Source: Eutypella sp. D-1
Lineage: Eukaryota > Ascomycota > Sordariomycetes > Xylariales > Diatrypaceae
Assembly (NCBI GenBank): GCA_023313575.1
Contig: JAJTTP010000020.1
Span: 124,001-188,000, forward strand
Direction: 5' to 3'
Length of the DNA stretch: 64,000 nucleotides
The notes under the pieces are model-generated. The model worked only from the letters and a program-made list of their open reading frames with translations, was not told the origin of the DNA and ran no database searches. The translations under genes and the position numbers were made by a program. Below are positions 24,798 through 38,384 of this stretch, in pieces (positions within the stretch are counted from its first letter, which is position 1; the number at the start of each line of letters is the position of its first letter).

Positions 24798-25379
24798 CGA
24801 TCTTTCCTTTTCCAGGGTTTTTATCCTTAAAACCCATTTCTCCCGTTTTTATTGCTATAAATTTTTTCTTTTCTTTTTTATTTCATTTTATCTTTTATTA
24901 TATCCGGTCGTATTAATAAATCGATTTCTTAACGCGCGAAACCTTTATTTTAACGTAAAACTTTTTAACGCGATTCTTTTCTTACGGCGGTTCTATTATC
25001 TAATCCGATTAATATGGCTCTTTATTTTTATTATAAACGCTGTTAGCTTAAATATAAAGTTTTTAACTCGGATTTTTTTTATTATTTATCGTATATTTAT
25101 TATAACCGGAATTAATATAACGTATTTAAGCTTAATCCGAAACAATTATAAAAGGTTATATTTTAACATCGAAAACTGGAGTTAAAACTTAAAGCTATTA
25201 AAAAAAAAGCTAATATAATTAATACGAAACTCCGTCGTTTTCGTCGTTAAAAGCGTATATAATATAAAAAAATAATAAAAGCAATTTTTCGTAATATCGA
25301 TAACTTAAAAAAGTTAAAAAAATTAAAGGAAAAAAAGCATCGGGCGGAAAATATACGTCTTACGGGGTTTATTAAAATG

Positions 25380-28300
25380 TCGGTAAATCTTAAGGTTATT
25401 CCGGATCTTAATTAGTTTAAAATAAATATATCGGGTAATTTTAATTAAGATATTATTCTTATTAACGCTTCCGTTAACGTTAATAAAAATTTTTTAAAAA
25501 ACGTTAAGCGTTTATTAAATAATTAGCAAGTTTTTATATATTTTCGGAGTTATTATATCTTTTCTATTTAACCTTATATTCTATTCGTCCATCCTTTGTT
25601 TATACGTTTAGGATTTTCTTTACTTCGTATTCGTTTGCTTTTACTTTAACGTTATCTCGTTTTATTTTTATAACGTTTATATCCGCTACGTTCTTAAATA
25701 AAAAAATATAAAAAATTAAATAAATCTTAACTTTTAATAATAAGTCCAATTCGTAATTATTTTCTAATATTTTTTTAATAACTAAATACGGTCCGATATA
25801 CTTATAATTAAGTTTTTTATTAAATCGTTTTATCGTAATATTTTTTATAACTAAATAAATTATATTTCTTTCCGAAAAAGTTAATCCTTTTAACCTTTTT
25901 TAGTTATAATATCGGCTTATTCGTTAATGTATAAGTTCGAGTTTTTCCTTCATTTTTTTATATAATTATTTAAATCGTTTTAATATTAATATAGTTTTAA
26001 TATTATCCGGTCCTTTTTTATAAACGTCTCGATAAACGTTTAAAATAAATCCGAAATTAACGTTAATAAATATCGTTCGTATATTTTTATAATAAGCTAT
26101 ATTATAAGCTAATTATGCAATAAATAACTATTTAACCTAATTATTTTGCTTATAATTAATATACTGTTAAAAATAGGTTTTTAATATTTAATTAATTCGT
26201 TCCGTTTATCCGTTTACTTAAAGTTTAAAAGCTGTTATAAATTTAAGGTTTAATCCTAATCTTATTATAAAACTTTGCTAAAATTTCGATACGAATATTA
26301 TTCCTTTATCGGAAATAATTTCGAATATAAGGCCGTATATTACTATAATATATCGTAAAAAAATATATACCATTTATTCTGTATCGGTATTTTCGTTATA
26401 TAAAATAAAATAAGAAAATTTTATAAATCGATTAACGATTATAAATATGCTATTATAACCGTTACATATTATTAAATTTTTTAATATTAATAATTTAGTA
26501 ATAAAATCGAATATAATAAACTTTTATAGTTATTTATTAATTAATAATAGTTATAATTTTCCGTAAGGTTTATATCGTTTTATTTTAGTTTTTCCATATA
26601 TATCATATCGTTATCGTATTCGTTATATTATTAATTTTATTTTATCGAATATATAAGTCCGTTATAATCGTTTAAGGAATTTATAGTTTTTTAAATATCC
26701 GTATAAAAGATATTCGTGAATCTTTTATATTAACTATTTTTACAGTTTTTATAATACTTATAATTTTTTTATTTATTTCTTTATTAATAATTTGTTATTA
26801 TATTACTTAATTTGCTTATATAAGTTATCTCGAATAATTTTAATAGTAGCAATTTATTATTATTTCAGGTATCTTTTTAGCGTTTATCGGAATACCGCGT
26901 ATTTAATTAATATATATTTTTTTTCTATAACAGGCTATTTATTAATAGCATTTGTTCGTCCGTTTTTTAATCTTTTTTTATAGATAATAATATAATCGAA
27001 TTCCGTAAAATATTTGGCATATCGTAACTATTTTCCGTTAAAGGTTTAAGTAATAAAAAAATATGTAATGTTCTTATAATCGGTATAAACCTTAATTTAA
27101 TGCATATTTTTTATAAAGTAATATCTAAATTCCTTAAATGTGTTAATAATAATAAAAAATTCCTTATCGTAAATCGGATAATTAAGTTCGGTTTTAATAA
27201 GTTTATAAAAATAAAATGCGATAAAGTGTAATTTTTTTTCTTTATTTTATTATTTAATTTATATTTTAAAGGCGTAATCTAAGGCATCGGTTTTTAACTT
27301 AACAGATTTTTTAAAATCGTATATAATAAGTATTAATTCGTTAATAATAACGTTTTTTAACTTTTTAAAAAATTTATTTATTTTATTAGTTTATATAAAC
27401 CGTTTATCCTTTTTTATTAATTCCGTAAAAAATGTTATAATATGTTTAAATCATTATATAAACTTCCGATAATAATTTATTAAACCGAAAAAGGCCTATA
27501 TTTCCTTTATATTAATAAACACCTTTTAATCTTTAATAATTACGATTTTCTTAAGGTTTATTTTAATATATTTAAGGGTAATAATATATCCGAGGAATTC
27601 CATTTCTTATATATAAAATACACTTTTTTCGGGTTTTATTAATAGGTTAACGTTTTATAATGTTTATAATACCTTATATACATGTTTTTTATACTATTTT
27701 TCTAATTCCGAATAAATAAAAATATTGTTAAAATAATAAATAACAAAAATATTAAAATATTTTCGTAAAACGTAATTAATTATATGTTAAAACGATATTA
27801 ATACGTTAATTAATCCGAAAAGCATAATTAAATACTTGAACAGGCCGTATTTCGTTCTAAAAACTGTTTTTTATTCGTTTCCGGGTTTAATTCTAATATA
27901 GTAATACCTATTTTTAAAATCTAAGGTATTAAATTATTTAGTTCCGTACAGGCGGTTTTTTATTTTAATAATAAGTAATAACGGTATTCGGTTTTTAACG
28001 GTAATTTTATTTAATTATCGATAATCGATTATTAATTATAGTTTGCCGTTTTTTTTAAGCATAAACATAATAAAATATTTTGCTAATAATTTTAATCGTT
28101 AAATATATCCTTTTATTAACTTATTTTTAAAGTACTTTTATAATTCCTTAAGTTCGATTTTATTAAAGTTATAAATCTTATAAAATCGTAACGTTTTTCT
28201 TTTTATAAAAATAATCTCGTGATCTTATTTATTACGGTTTAATAATCCTTTTTTAAATTTTTTACGAAACACCTTATCGTATTAATAATATTATAATAAT

Positions 28301-30500
28301 ACGTTACACATTCGTAATATCGTTATATTTTCCTTTTCCAAAATACTATTAAAAAAGCGGAATCGTTATCGGATAAACGTAATAATTTGTCTAATCCTTT
28401 TTTTGTATCCTTTTTCTTTAATTTGTCGTATTTTTTTTAATAAAATTTTTATCGTATCCTTATATCCGTATTTATTATCCGTTAAGTATTAAAATCTTTT
28501 TTTTAAGTTATTATCGGTTTTTAAAAGATAAGGAAATATTATCTGGCCAATTTTTTAATTAATCGATAAATTATATTAATGCAGTTATAATTACCTAAAA
28601 ATTATATCGTATCCTTTTAAAGGCATAATATCGAAAATAACGTTTTATTTTTATCTTTCGATATATACGTTAAATTAATCGGTTTCTCGTAATACTTTTT
28701 TTTCGTTATATTAAAAAATATAACTTTCGGTTTTTATTATATTATAAAAATATTATTTTTCCTTTTATAATAGTTATAACTTATTACATAATTTCGGGGT
28801 TATATAATTATTTTCGGCTTTGTTATCCATTATAACGGTATATTAATTATTTTTAACCTTTATTCGTACTATAGTATATCCGTATCGTTTTTAAGCTTTT
28901 AAAATAGCTTGTAAATATCGTATTACGTTTTTAAGCCTTATAATACCGTTTTATGGCCCTGGTATAAACGGCTTTATTTTTTTAAATCTTTACCGTAAAC
29001 TTATGCAATATCGTATAAGTTATCGTAAAGTTTTTCCTTATTAAATTCCTTTTATACATATAATTATTTTTTTACTTTTAAGTTTTTATAAAAATATTTA
29101 AAGCTAATTTTATTAAAGGTTATTTTTTTTAATAAATCCTTAAACATATATAAATCGGCGTTTAATAATTTATTTTTTTAACATCGGATTTTATATTTTT
29201 ATTATTCGATTTCGTTCCGGATCTTTATAACTTTTAACGTTTAATATATATATTCGTTATAATAACATATTTAATATCCTCCGGGGCAGAACATTTTTTT
29301 TAACTATTTCTAATTATACGGTACGCGGTTAATATAATATGTAATTTCCTTATATTATCGTTAATCGGTTTTATTTCCTTTTTATTATAAAAAATCGAAT
29401 CTTTTTTTAACCATTCGTTTAATTCGGTTAATAATACCGATTTTTTATTCCTTATATTAATAACACTCGTATTTTCGGCAATTAACGGGGTGTTTTAAAA
29501 AATATGGCGTCCGAATCTGGATTTTTTAATTAATAAATTTATCCTAATTATAAAGTTATTATAAATAAATTTTAAATCGTTACTTTTTAAAGCGTTATTA
29601 AAATCGTTTAACGTAAATGCTATACATTTCCTTTAATTTATAATTTTATCGTTTTTTAAATTAATTAATTAATCGTTTTATTTTTTTTTTTCCGTAAAAT
29701 AAGCTTTTGTAAAAACTTTTTTTTTATTATTATTAAGGTATTTATTTTACTGTTATTAACGTTATTATCTTATTACGGCTTAAGCTAATCGTTTAGCTTT
29801 TTATAATCTTTATTAATAAATATTATTATTTAAATATATATAACGGATTATTTTAAACGTTTTTTTACTAGCAAAAGGTTATTTTCCCTCGGGTACGGGT
29901 TTTTAATTTACATTTCGTTTAAATCTTTTATATTCTTTTTTAAAATGTCTTATTTTATTATAATTATAGCATTTAATTTATCGTTTATTTTTTCGTATTA
30001 TATCGAGTAATATTAATCCTAATGCCGTCCCGTAAAATATATCGGTAGGTTTTTAATTTTAATTCTTATTATTTTAATATCTTTTAAATCTTTTAAGTAT
30101 ATAATATCCTTTTTTTTTTTATCGTCGTTTAAATTATTTATTATCGATTTTAATTATTAAAGTAATAAACTTATTAAAAACATTTAACCTATTTTACGTA
30201 ATAATTTCGTTTTTAACTAAGTTTTTAAATCTTTAATAAAATATATCGATAAAAGATTCGTTATTAATTTAATCCGTTTTAACGGTAAATTATTTAAATT
30301 ACGCGGCGTACGTATAAGCTACCCCTTTTTATTTAAAACTTAAAAGTTATTACGTAACGGCTCGGGCTTTATCCGGATTTCCGTAATTAGCTTTCACCTT
30401 TTTTACGAAATTCTTATACTTTTTAAAAAAGCGTTTAGTTTCCGGAGTTTTTTCTTTTTCTTTCACTTTTACGAAAGCATTTAAAGTAGGTTTAAACTAT
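25380..30500 (-). pseudogene. Gag-pol relic of element C
   Basis: Colinear with B on the minus strand: CCHC knuckle remnant near 29,950, reverse transcriptase with DYR remnant near 28,020 and active site near 27,730, RNase H near 27,250, integrase at 26,000-27,000, chromodomain region near 25,560. It is saturated with stops. Confidence 0.78.
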
Positions 30501-30824
30501 TAAACTATTTTTCCAGTAAAATATAAAATAATATTAAAGATTTTATCGGCTTCCGTAATTATTACATAACGCTATTAATATAAGTAAGTTACGGCTGTAA
30601 TAAAAAAAGGTTATACGGGGGTAATGCCATTATAAGGTCCAGGTTTTTTAAGCTTAAATTTAACGGGTGTAATTTTTTAAGTTACGGCTATAATCGCCGT
30701 TTACTCGATTCGTTCGATCCGTTTAAATAAAAAGTTAATAATTTACTAAAAGTTTTAGCTTAAAAAAATATAATATTAAATATTACTTAAAATTAATAAC
30801 ATTACTAAATAAAAACTTATAACG

Positions 30825-31262
30825 TATAACGGCTAATTTATTCCTAACTATTAATCCAATCGAAAGGTTTATATTAATAAAAATATTAAAGTTTTAAATA
30901 ATAAATAATCACGTTTAATAATAATAAAAAAAAAAGTACTTTAAGTAACTAAGTTATATTATAAGCTAATAAACTTAAAAACTATTTAAAAAAAAAGTAA
31001 TAAACGTAATTATATATTATTTATATCCTTTATTCCTAATATTAGAATGTATAATTACTATTAAATCGTTAGGATAGCTGGCTATCCCAGCTATCCTGGA
31101 TTATTAGGATAGCTGGCTATTTTAACTATCCTTTTTATCACGTAATTCGGACGTAGCTAACCCACTGTGGCTAGGTTTCTTTAAAAACCTTGTTCTTTTA
31201 GATGGGATCGTGATTTGTTATTGGCCCTACTTGGCCTTTTATAACCTGACCAGGTTATAATA
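30825..31262 (-). repeat. 5' LTR of element C
   Basis: 438 bp, TATAACGG...ATAATA as read on the plus strand. It is preceded, in minus sense, by the conserved primer-binding-like segment (AACTTATAACG on the plus strand). Confidence 0.92.
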
Positions 31263-32538
31263 AAAAGTATATAAACGATATTTATTAACGTTAATTTCGG
31301 GTTTATTTTAAACGTTTATCGAAATGTTTATAAAAAAGGACCGGATAATATTAAAGTTATGTTAATATTAGAATAATTTAAATAATTATATAAAAAAATA
31401 AAAAAAAAACTTAAATTTATATGTTAACGAATAAGTAGATATTATAATTAAAAAAGGTTAAAAGGATTAACTTTTTCGGAGGGAAATATAATTTATTTAG
31501 CCATAAAAAATATCACGATAAAATAATTTAATAAAAAACTTAATTATAAATATATTAGATCGTATTTAATTATTAAAAAAATATTAAAAAATAATTACGA
31601 ATTAGATTTATTATTAAAAGTTAAAATCTATTTAATTTTTTATATTTCCTTATTTAAAAATGTAACAGATATAGACGTTATAAAAATAAGATAAAATAAC
31701 GTCGAAATAAAAGCAGACAAATACGAAGTAAAAAAAATTTTAAACGTGTAAATAAAGGATAAATAAATAAAATATAAAGTTAAATAAAAAGGATATAATA
31801 ATTCCGAAAATATATAAAAATTTGTTAATTATTTAATAAATGCTTAATATTTTTTAAAAAAATTTTATTAACGCCGATAAAAGCGTTAATAAAAATAATA
31901 TCCTAATTAAAATTACCCGATATATTTATTTTAAATTAATTAAGATCCGGAATAACCTTAGGATTTACCGACGTTTTAGCAAACCCCGTAAAATGCGTAT
32001 TTTCCGCCTAACGTTTTTTTTTTTTTAATTCTTTTAACTTTTTTAAATTATCGATATTATAAGATACCGCTTTTATTATTTTTTTATACCATATTTTTTT
32101 CTGTTTTTAAATACGTTAAATATGCGTTTTTACACGTTTTTTAATTTTTATAACCTTTTTAAGTTCCGTTTTTAATTTACGATATTAAGAAAATATTTTA
32201 AGAAATTATTTAATAATAAGGTTAAAAACGTTATACCGAGGCTGGTTTTTTTAAATATAAAAAAAATAACGAGAAAAGTCCGATTCCGAAACCTTATATT
32301 TAAAATGGCGACGTTTATAATAAGAATAAAGAGCTATATCGGAAAAATCAGCGGATAATATAGCAGCTAAAAAAAAATCGCGTTACGTTATTTTTATGGA
32401 AAGTTTAATACGTTTAAATATATAACCAGATATAATAAAAAAAAAAAGTAAAAAGAAAAGAAAAAGGAAGAACTTATTAAAGGATATAAAAAAAACGGAA
32501 TAAGTTTTAAGGATAAAACCTTAAAAAGGAAGAGATCG

Positions 32539-32968
32539 TATTATAACTGGTTAGGCCATTAGGCCTAATAGGGTTAACATAATAAAAAAAGATTTTTAAC
32601 TTAAATTTTAAAAAAAAAGATAGCTATATTAAAGTAAGTTATATGCGTTATACGATTAAAAAGGATCGGTTAGATCGGTAATAATTTTAATAACGTTAGA
32701 TCGTTATATTCGGATACGATTTTAACGATTTAATAGCAGCTATATATTTTAATGTTAGGAATAAAGGATATAAATAATATATAATTACGTTTATTACCTT
32801 TTTTTTAAATAATTTTTAAGCTTATTAGTTTATAATATAACTTAATTATTTAAAGCATTTTTTTTTTATTATTACCAGACGTGATTACTTATTGCTTAAA
32901 ACCCCAGCATTTTTACTAACATAAATCCCTCGACTGGACTAATAGTTAAGAATAGACCAGCCGTTATA
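32539..32968 (+). repeat. 3' LTR of element A
   Basis: 430 bp, from TATTATAACTGG (RIP form of TGTTATAACC) to CCGTTATA. It is followed by the ATTAG duplication. The preceding GAGATCG is the same sequence that abuts the 3' LTRs of B and C. Confidence 0.92.
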
Positions 32969-34699
32969 ATTAGCTTATTTTTTATAGCTACGTATTAAAT
33001 TTTTCCCCCGGCCTTAATTAACTTTTTTTTTATTTTCCCGCGCCTTAATAAATAGCTTTAATTAACCCTGTTTTTAAATATTAATAGCCGTAATTAACCG
33101 GAAAACCTTAACCTAAGCCTTAAATATTACGTAATATATTAACGGTTTTAATTAACTTTTTACCGTTAAAATAATTATATTCCTTTTTTATTAATATTTA
33201 ACTTTTTATTAATATTTATTTAACTTTTAATACTTAACTTTTTCCCGTTAATATTTAATTATTTTTCGGTAATATGGGGTATTTATATTAATACTTTTAT
33301 TTTCCGGGTTATTTATTATATTTTAATTACCCTTTTTTTAATTATTACCCGGGTTACCCGTTTTAACTTACGGGATATAATTATTAACTTTTTAAACAGC
33401 TTTATTTAATAATAAAACAGGATAACCGGACCGTTTTTTTTTTTAAATCTAAATTAATTTATATATTATAAAACCTAAACAGTTTTTATATTAGCTTTCG
33501 GTACCACTTTCTCCCTTTTTTTAAGTAATTACTTTAAATAAAGGACCGGGGCCCGTAAAGATTTTAAAAAGTTCCGATTTCTTTTAAACGGTATTTAAGT
33601 TTACCTCGGGACTTAATTTATTATTAAAACGGACTTTTATACCTGTTAATAATTAATAAGAATAAATTTATTATATTATTTTACCGGTTAATATTGTAAA
33701 TAAATTATATTTATCGATTATCGTGAAATAATTTAAAAAGGTTTAAAATAAGGAAAATAATTACACGGGAAAAGTTTACGATATTCTAAAGGATAAATTC
33801 CGTTTTTTTTTTAACGTATATTATATTAACGGTATCCGATAAACGTAATTTTACGTTATATTTTTAATTATTTTATTAAAATAAATGGTATTATTTTTTT
33901 TATATAATATCCCCCGTTATTTAATATTTACCAATATATATCTTATTATAAAACGTTATTATAATACTGAATAAAATAAGATTTAATACTATTATAACTA
34001 AATCTTTACGACTTTTTTTAATATTAAGGTTAAAAACGCCAGTAAAAATAATTTAAAAATGTTATAAATTATATTTAATAAGCTTTTTTATATTAAAAAG
34101 TATTAAAACCAGATTTCCGTGGAGAATAATAATTAATCGCTATTATTTATCAGGTTTATTAAATAATGTTTTAACTTTAATATACCTTTTTTAAACCTGT
34201 TACTTACTTTAAAAACTTAATAAATAAATTTCGCGCTTTAATCGGTACTTACAAAATTATAAAAAAAGCTAATTAATACATGGTTAATAAAGATAATAAC
34301 GATAATAATAATAATAATAACGCCTTTTACGTTAACCGTAAATATTACCGGAATAATAAAAACGGTAAATATTATTAAAAAAAAACTTAACCGATAATAA
34401 AAACGTAAATGCTAAGTATATAAAAAAAAAGGTGCTAATTTATTAAATATTTTAAATAAGAACGTAAAAAAGTAAAGGCATAATAAAAAGTTAAAAAAGT
34501 ATTTTACCGAAATAGTTATACCGCTTTTTTTATTAAGTATAAAAGAAATAAGCCCGTTTTAAAACTTAAAAAAGATACCGCGGATTATTTTAACTACTCG
34601 GATAATGGTTAATATTTTACGGCTATTTACTTATTTAATTAAGCTTTTTAATATCGAATCGATCCTTTTTTACCGATTAAAAAAATAACGCCCCCGATA

Positions 34700-37600
34700 T
34701 TATACTCGTTTTAAATAAATATATTAAAAACGTATTTTAAAAAATTATATTAAATATAGGTGTTATTAAAATGTTTATTATAAAAAAAGAATAATATCTT
34801 ACTTTAATAATGGAATACTTTAATTAACGATTAAAAATGGATAAAAATCGTGCGGGAAAAGCTAATATCCGTTTCGGAGATAAACCCCGTATTAAATTAT
34901 TCGGTATAATCTTTATTAATACCCTTTTCGGCCAAATTAACTTTTACGTAATAAAAATAAATACCTTATTTTTAATATTAATTAAAGATATAAATCGATT
35001 CGGAATATATTTTAATAATATTACGAACCAGCTAATTAATAAAAACGGCGTAACGGTTAACGTTATTCGGAAATAAAGGCACTTATGGTTTAAATTTAAT
35101 AATATCACTTATTTTACGGAAATAAAATTACGTAAAATTTATACGCGTTTCGGATATTTATTTATTAATAAATTATATAACTTTTTAAATAAAGCAAAAT
35201 ACGATATTAATATCGACGTTTTTAAAAAAAAATTAATAAGTTTTATTATTATTATTAAATTAAAAATAAAGCACCCCGGAGGTTTAAATTTAATTTAAAA
35301 GATTTAAAAATAAACTTTAACTTTAAAATAATTATTAATATAATATATTTAAATAAAAAACTTATTTTTTATATTATCGATATAGTTATAAAATTTTAAA
35401 TAACACGTTTTATAAGGAATATATTAATTAAAAAAAAATATAAGATATATTTAAAAAATACTAAATCGATACGTATTTAAAACCCCCGGATATTATTATT
35501 TATAACGTTAATACGAATTTCGATAATACCGAATTCCGTAATAAAGCACGTTTTATCGAAATTATTTATTATTAAATGTTAATAAAAGTATATTAATTTA
35601 TCGGTAAAGTAAAAAGGTATTATAATCTTATCCGAAAAATATATAAAATTATTACGGAAAAACTTAAAAATATTAAATTAAAGTTATTACGTTTATAAAT
35701 AATAATAAAAGCAATTAATAATATAACTAACTTTAATAGCTTTATTTTTACTTTATTAATTTTTAAAATTTACCCCCGAATTAATATAAATTTATTTTCT
35801 ATTTTTATATAAACTTAAAAAGCTTAAATAATATAAAAGGTTATAATAAAAGTTAGTTTATAACGTGTTAAATATTAAAAATGGCCCGAATACGTAAAAA
35901 ACACTTTTAAAATCTTTTTTTTAATGTGACGGCTGGTTTATTCCTAACTATTAGTCCAGTCGAGGGGTTTATATTAATAAAAGTGCTGGGGTTTTAAGCA
36001 ATAAGTAATTACGTCTGGTAATAAAAAAAATATTTTAAATAATTAAGTTATATTATAAGCTAATAAGCTTAAAGATTATTTAAAAAAAAGGTAATAAACG
36101 TAATTATATACTATTTTATATCCTTTATTCCTGACATTAAAATATATAGTTATTGTTAAATTATTAAGATAATTAGTTATCTTAGCTATCCTGGATCATT
36201 AGGATAGCTAGCTATCCTGGCTATCCTTCTTATCACGTGATTAAAATGTGGCTGACCCACTGTGGCTAGGTTTTTCTAAAAGCTTTATTCTTTCGAATAA
36301 GATCGTAATTCGTTATTGGCCCCATTTGGCCTTTCATGACCTGACCGGGTCATAACATTTAAGCAGTAAAATGCTTATATATAAAGAAAAAAAAAATAAA
36401 AAAACCTTTTTAAAGTTATCGCGGTTATTAATAAAAATATAACGGTAAATTTAAAAGTAATAAAAAGCACGGTAACCTTTCGGAGTTTATACGTTAAACT
36501 TTATACCTAATTAAAAAAAGAATTAATAAACATTTTTAATAAGGAAATTAAAAAAATACGTATAAACTTTTAATACGTTAATATTAAAAAGAAACGATAA
36601 AATATTAGTTTTTAAGCTTAAAGCAGATAAAAAGATTATAACGTTTAAAAAGTTATTTAAAACTTTTAACCTTAAAAAATTAAACGCTTTATTCGAAAAA
36701 AGTATATTACGACCCGAGATATATAATGCCGTTAATTATTAAAATATAACGATTTTTAAATTAAAAATAGTTCGTAAAATAAAAGGTAAAAATACTTTAT
36801 CGTTATATAAAAAGTTACGATTAATCGTTTAAAAATATAAAAACCCCGATAAAATTTTTATTATAACTTACGTATTTATTATTTAATAAACTAGTTAACG
36901 TTTTATTATAATAATAACTTTTATTTTACGGCTTAAAAGAATAAAGGTTATAATATAAGATATTACCATGGTTTATACTTAATTTAAAACGCCGATATAA
37001 TAAATTATTTTTATACGATTATTTATTAAATTAAAAAATAAATACTTTAAAAAAACGTTATTACGTATTATTAAATTATTATATAACTTTACGGAATTTG
37101 GCATTTATTAATTTAAAACTTATTTATAATTTTATTAATAAAAATTATATATAAAGCTATTAATATTTAACATTTATTTATTAATATCGGATTTAAAATT
37201 ATTCGGGATTATAAAACTTTAAATAAACAATATTTTTAATATCGGTATTATAAATTTTTTAACTTTAAAAAATAAAGCATTTAATAAAATAAAGATTAAG
37301 GCACGGTTATAAAAAATATTAAAAAACGGATTAATCGAAGATTTTAACAGCTTATAAATTATCGTCCGTAAATATAAAGTATTTGCTATATAAAAAAGAT
37401 AAGCCAAAAAGATAAGATTTTTAAATTTAAAAATACCTTTCCAGAAATTAATAAAAAAATATATTAAATAACGAATATACGGAGCTTATATCTTTTTTAT
37501 TTATTAATTAAAAGCCGTATTCGATTGTTTTACGGCAGCATAATACGTTAAACCCGGTTTTAAAAAAGTTAAAATATTAAACGTTAAAATTAAATAATAA

Positions 37601-38090
37601 ATAAATAATAAGGATTACGGATTTAATTATATCGAATTAAACCTTATTAAGCTAAAATTATATATTTTTATCGATAATTTATTCGTTAATAATAAAGATA
37701 TAAATTTATAAATCGGTTATATTATCGTTTTAAGTAATAAGGAATTAAAGGATTATAATAATAAGCTTAATATTAAAAGTAATATTATTTATTAATTATT
37801 TATTATACGTTAAATATTATTTTAACCCGGTTATTACTTTTTTACGTTTTATTAATTTTATATACCGACTTTTTTTTTATATTAATAAAAAGAATTAATA
37901 ATCGATTTAATAACGTTACGGCAATTTTATAAAAATAAAAAAATTAACGATATTCGATAAATTTATAACATTTATAATCTTATTAATGCCATAATAAAAA
38001 CCACTTTTAATAAAGTTATAAAAATATTTATTAAAAATAATTAAATTATTTTAAAATTAAAAGGATAGGTAAAACGGGAGTAATATTATT
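34700..38090 (+). pseudogene. RIP-destroyed copia gag-pol relic of element E
   Basis: The longest surviving open stretch is 34837-35076. It contains FNNITNQL, followed shortly by a degenerate LRKIYTRFGY: the region between protease and the GAG-pre-integrase domain in fungal copia polyproteins. At about 37,655-38,040 a degenerate copia RNase H can be traced: an IDN...NNKD start, GYIIVL, and an LMIDL/LRQFY segment. All catalytic regions are interrupted by stops and typical RIP substitutions (Trp to stop, Asp to Asn, His to Tyr). The solo LTR at 35925-36357 interrupts the frame as well. Confidence 0.8.
35925..36357 (-). repeat. Solo LTR of the chromovirus family inside element E
   Basis: 433 bp, TGTGACGG...ATAACA, with a perfect TTTAA duplication (35920-35924 and 36358-36362). 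It has higher GC than its surroundings, so it is less RIP-mutated or arrived late. Confidence 0.92.
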
Positions 38091-38173
38091 AACGTTTATT
38101 ATTTAATTATTTATTTACTTTTTATTTTAATAGCATTTTGTAATTAATTAATTACGAAAAAAAAATAAATAAA

Positions 38174-38379
38174 TATTAGTTATTAATAGTTACTGGTATG
38201 GACCCATATACCAGTAAGAAGTACCTATGTATCTATCTCCCATTTATATAAAGATACGGGCTTCGCCCGTATCCCTCTTAAATAGATAGATAGACTTTAG
38301 ACCAGAATACCACACCAGTCTCACCTCTTTTCATTATTGTTATTGTTATCTCTTTCCTTTACGTACGTACCTACCAACA
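38174..38379 (+). repeat. 3' LTR of element E
   Basis: A direct copy of the 5' LTR. The first 20 bp are RIP-mutated (TGTTGG is now TATTAG) and the remainder is nearly clean, the mirror image of the 5' copy. The hairpin GATACGGGC-TTC-GCCCGTATC is intact at 38253-38273. The ATCAA target duplication follows. Confidence 0.93.
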
Positions 38380-38384
38380 ATCAA

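Larger units (their letters stand above)
24360..31262 (-). mobile_element. Element C: complete but RIP-mutated Ty3/gypsy chromovirus inserted in A
   Basis: 6,903 bp. The target duplication is AAAAA (24355-24359) and AAAAG (31263-31267); comparison with B shows the original site was AAAAG, so one copy changed G to A after insertion. LTRs: 30825-31262 (5', minus sense) and 24360-24797 (3'). The internal region is colinear with B. Confidence 0.92.
12395..32968 (+). mobile_element. Element A: RIP-mutated Ty3/gypsy chromovirus inserted in E
   Basis: The 5-bp target duplication ATTAG lies at 12390-12394 and 32969-32973. The LTRs are 12395-12824 and 32539-32968. The element is interrupted by B, a solo LTR and C; the pieces 12395-16627, 22997-23843, 24258-24359 and 31263-32968 join to about 6,873 bp once the target duplications are removed. 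That matches the intact length of its relative C (6,903 bp). Sense is plus. The order of gag knuckle, reverse transcriptase, RNase H, integrase and chromodomain can be followed through the pieces. Confidence 0.93.
11388..38379 (+). mobile_element. Element E: RIP-mutated Ty1/copia LTR retrotransposon hosting all the nested elements
   Basis: The ends are TGTTGG...CCAACA and the flanking 5-bp duplication is ATCAA (11383-11387 and 38380-38384). The LTRs are 11388-11584 and 38174-38379. Removing the nested insertions (A at 12395-32968, a solo LTR at 35925-36357, and their duplications) leaves about 5,975 bp, normal for copia. The sense strand is plus. RIP-degraded protease/GAG-pre-integrase sequence (about 34,837-35,200) and reverse transcriptase/RNase H sequence (to about 38,040) are still legible. 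The interior is saturated with TA-rich sequence and stops, while the outer halves of both LTRs are almost unmutated. The element must have been active once and was later inactivated by RIP. Confidence 0.92.

Noticed and set aside
26792..26983. 63-aa hydrophobic open frame
   Set aside because: Leu/Ile/Tyr/Phe-rich translation of RIP-mutated DNA antisense to the integrase region of element C.
34837..35076. 79-aa open frame inside the AT-rich block as an independent gene
   Set aside because: Its sequence and its continuation match copia polyprotein between protease and integrase; it is a relic of element E.
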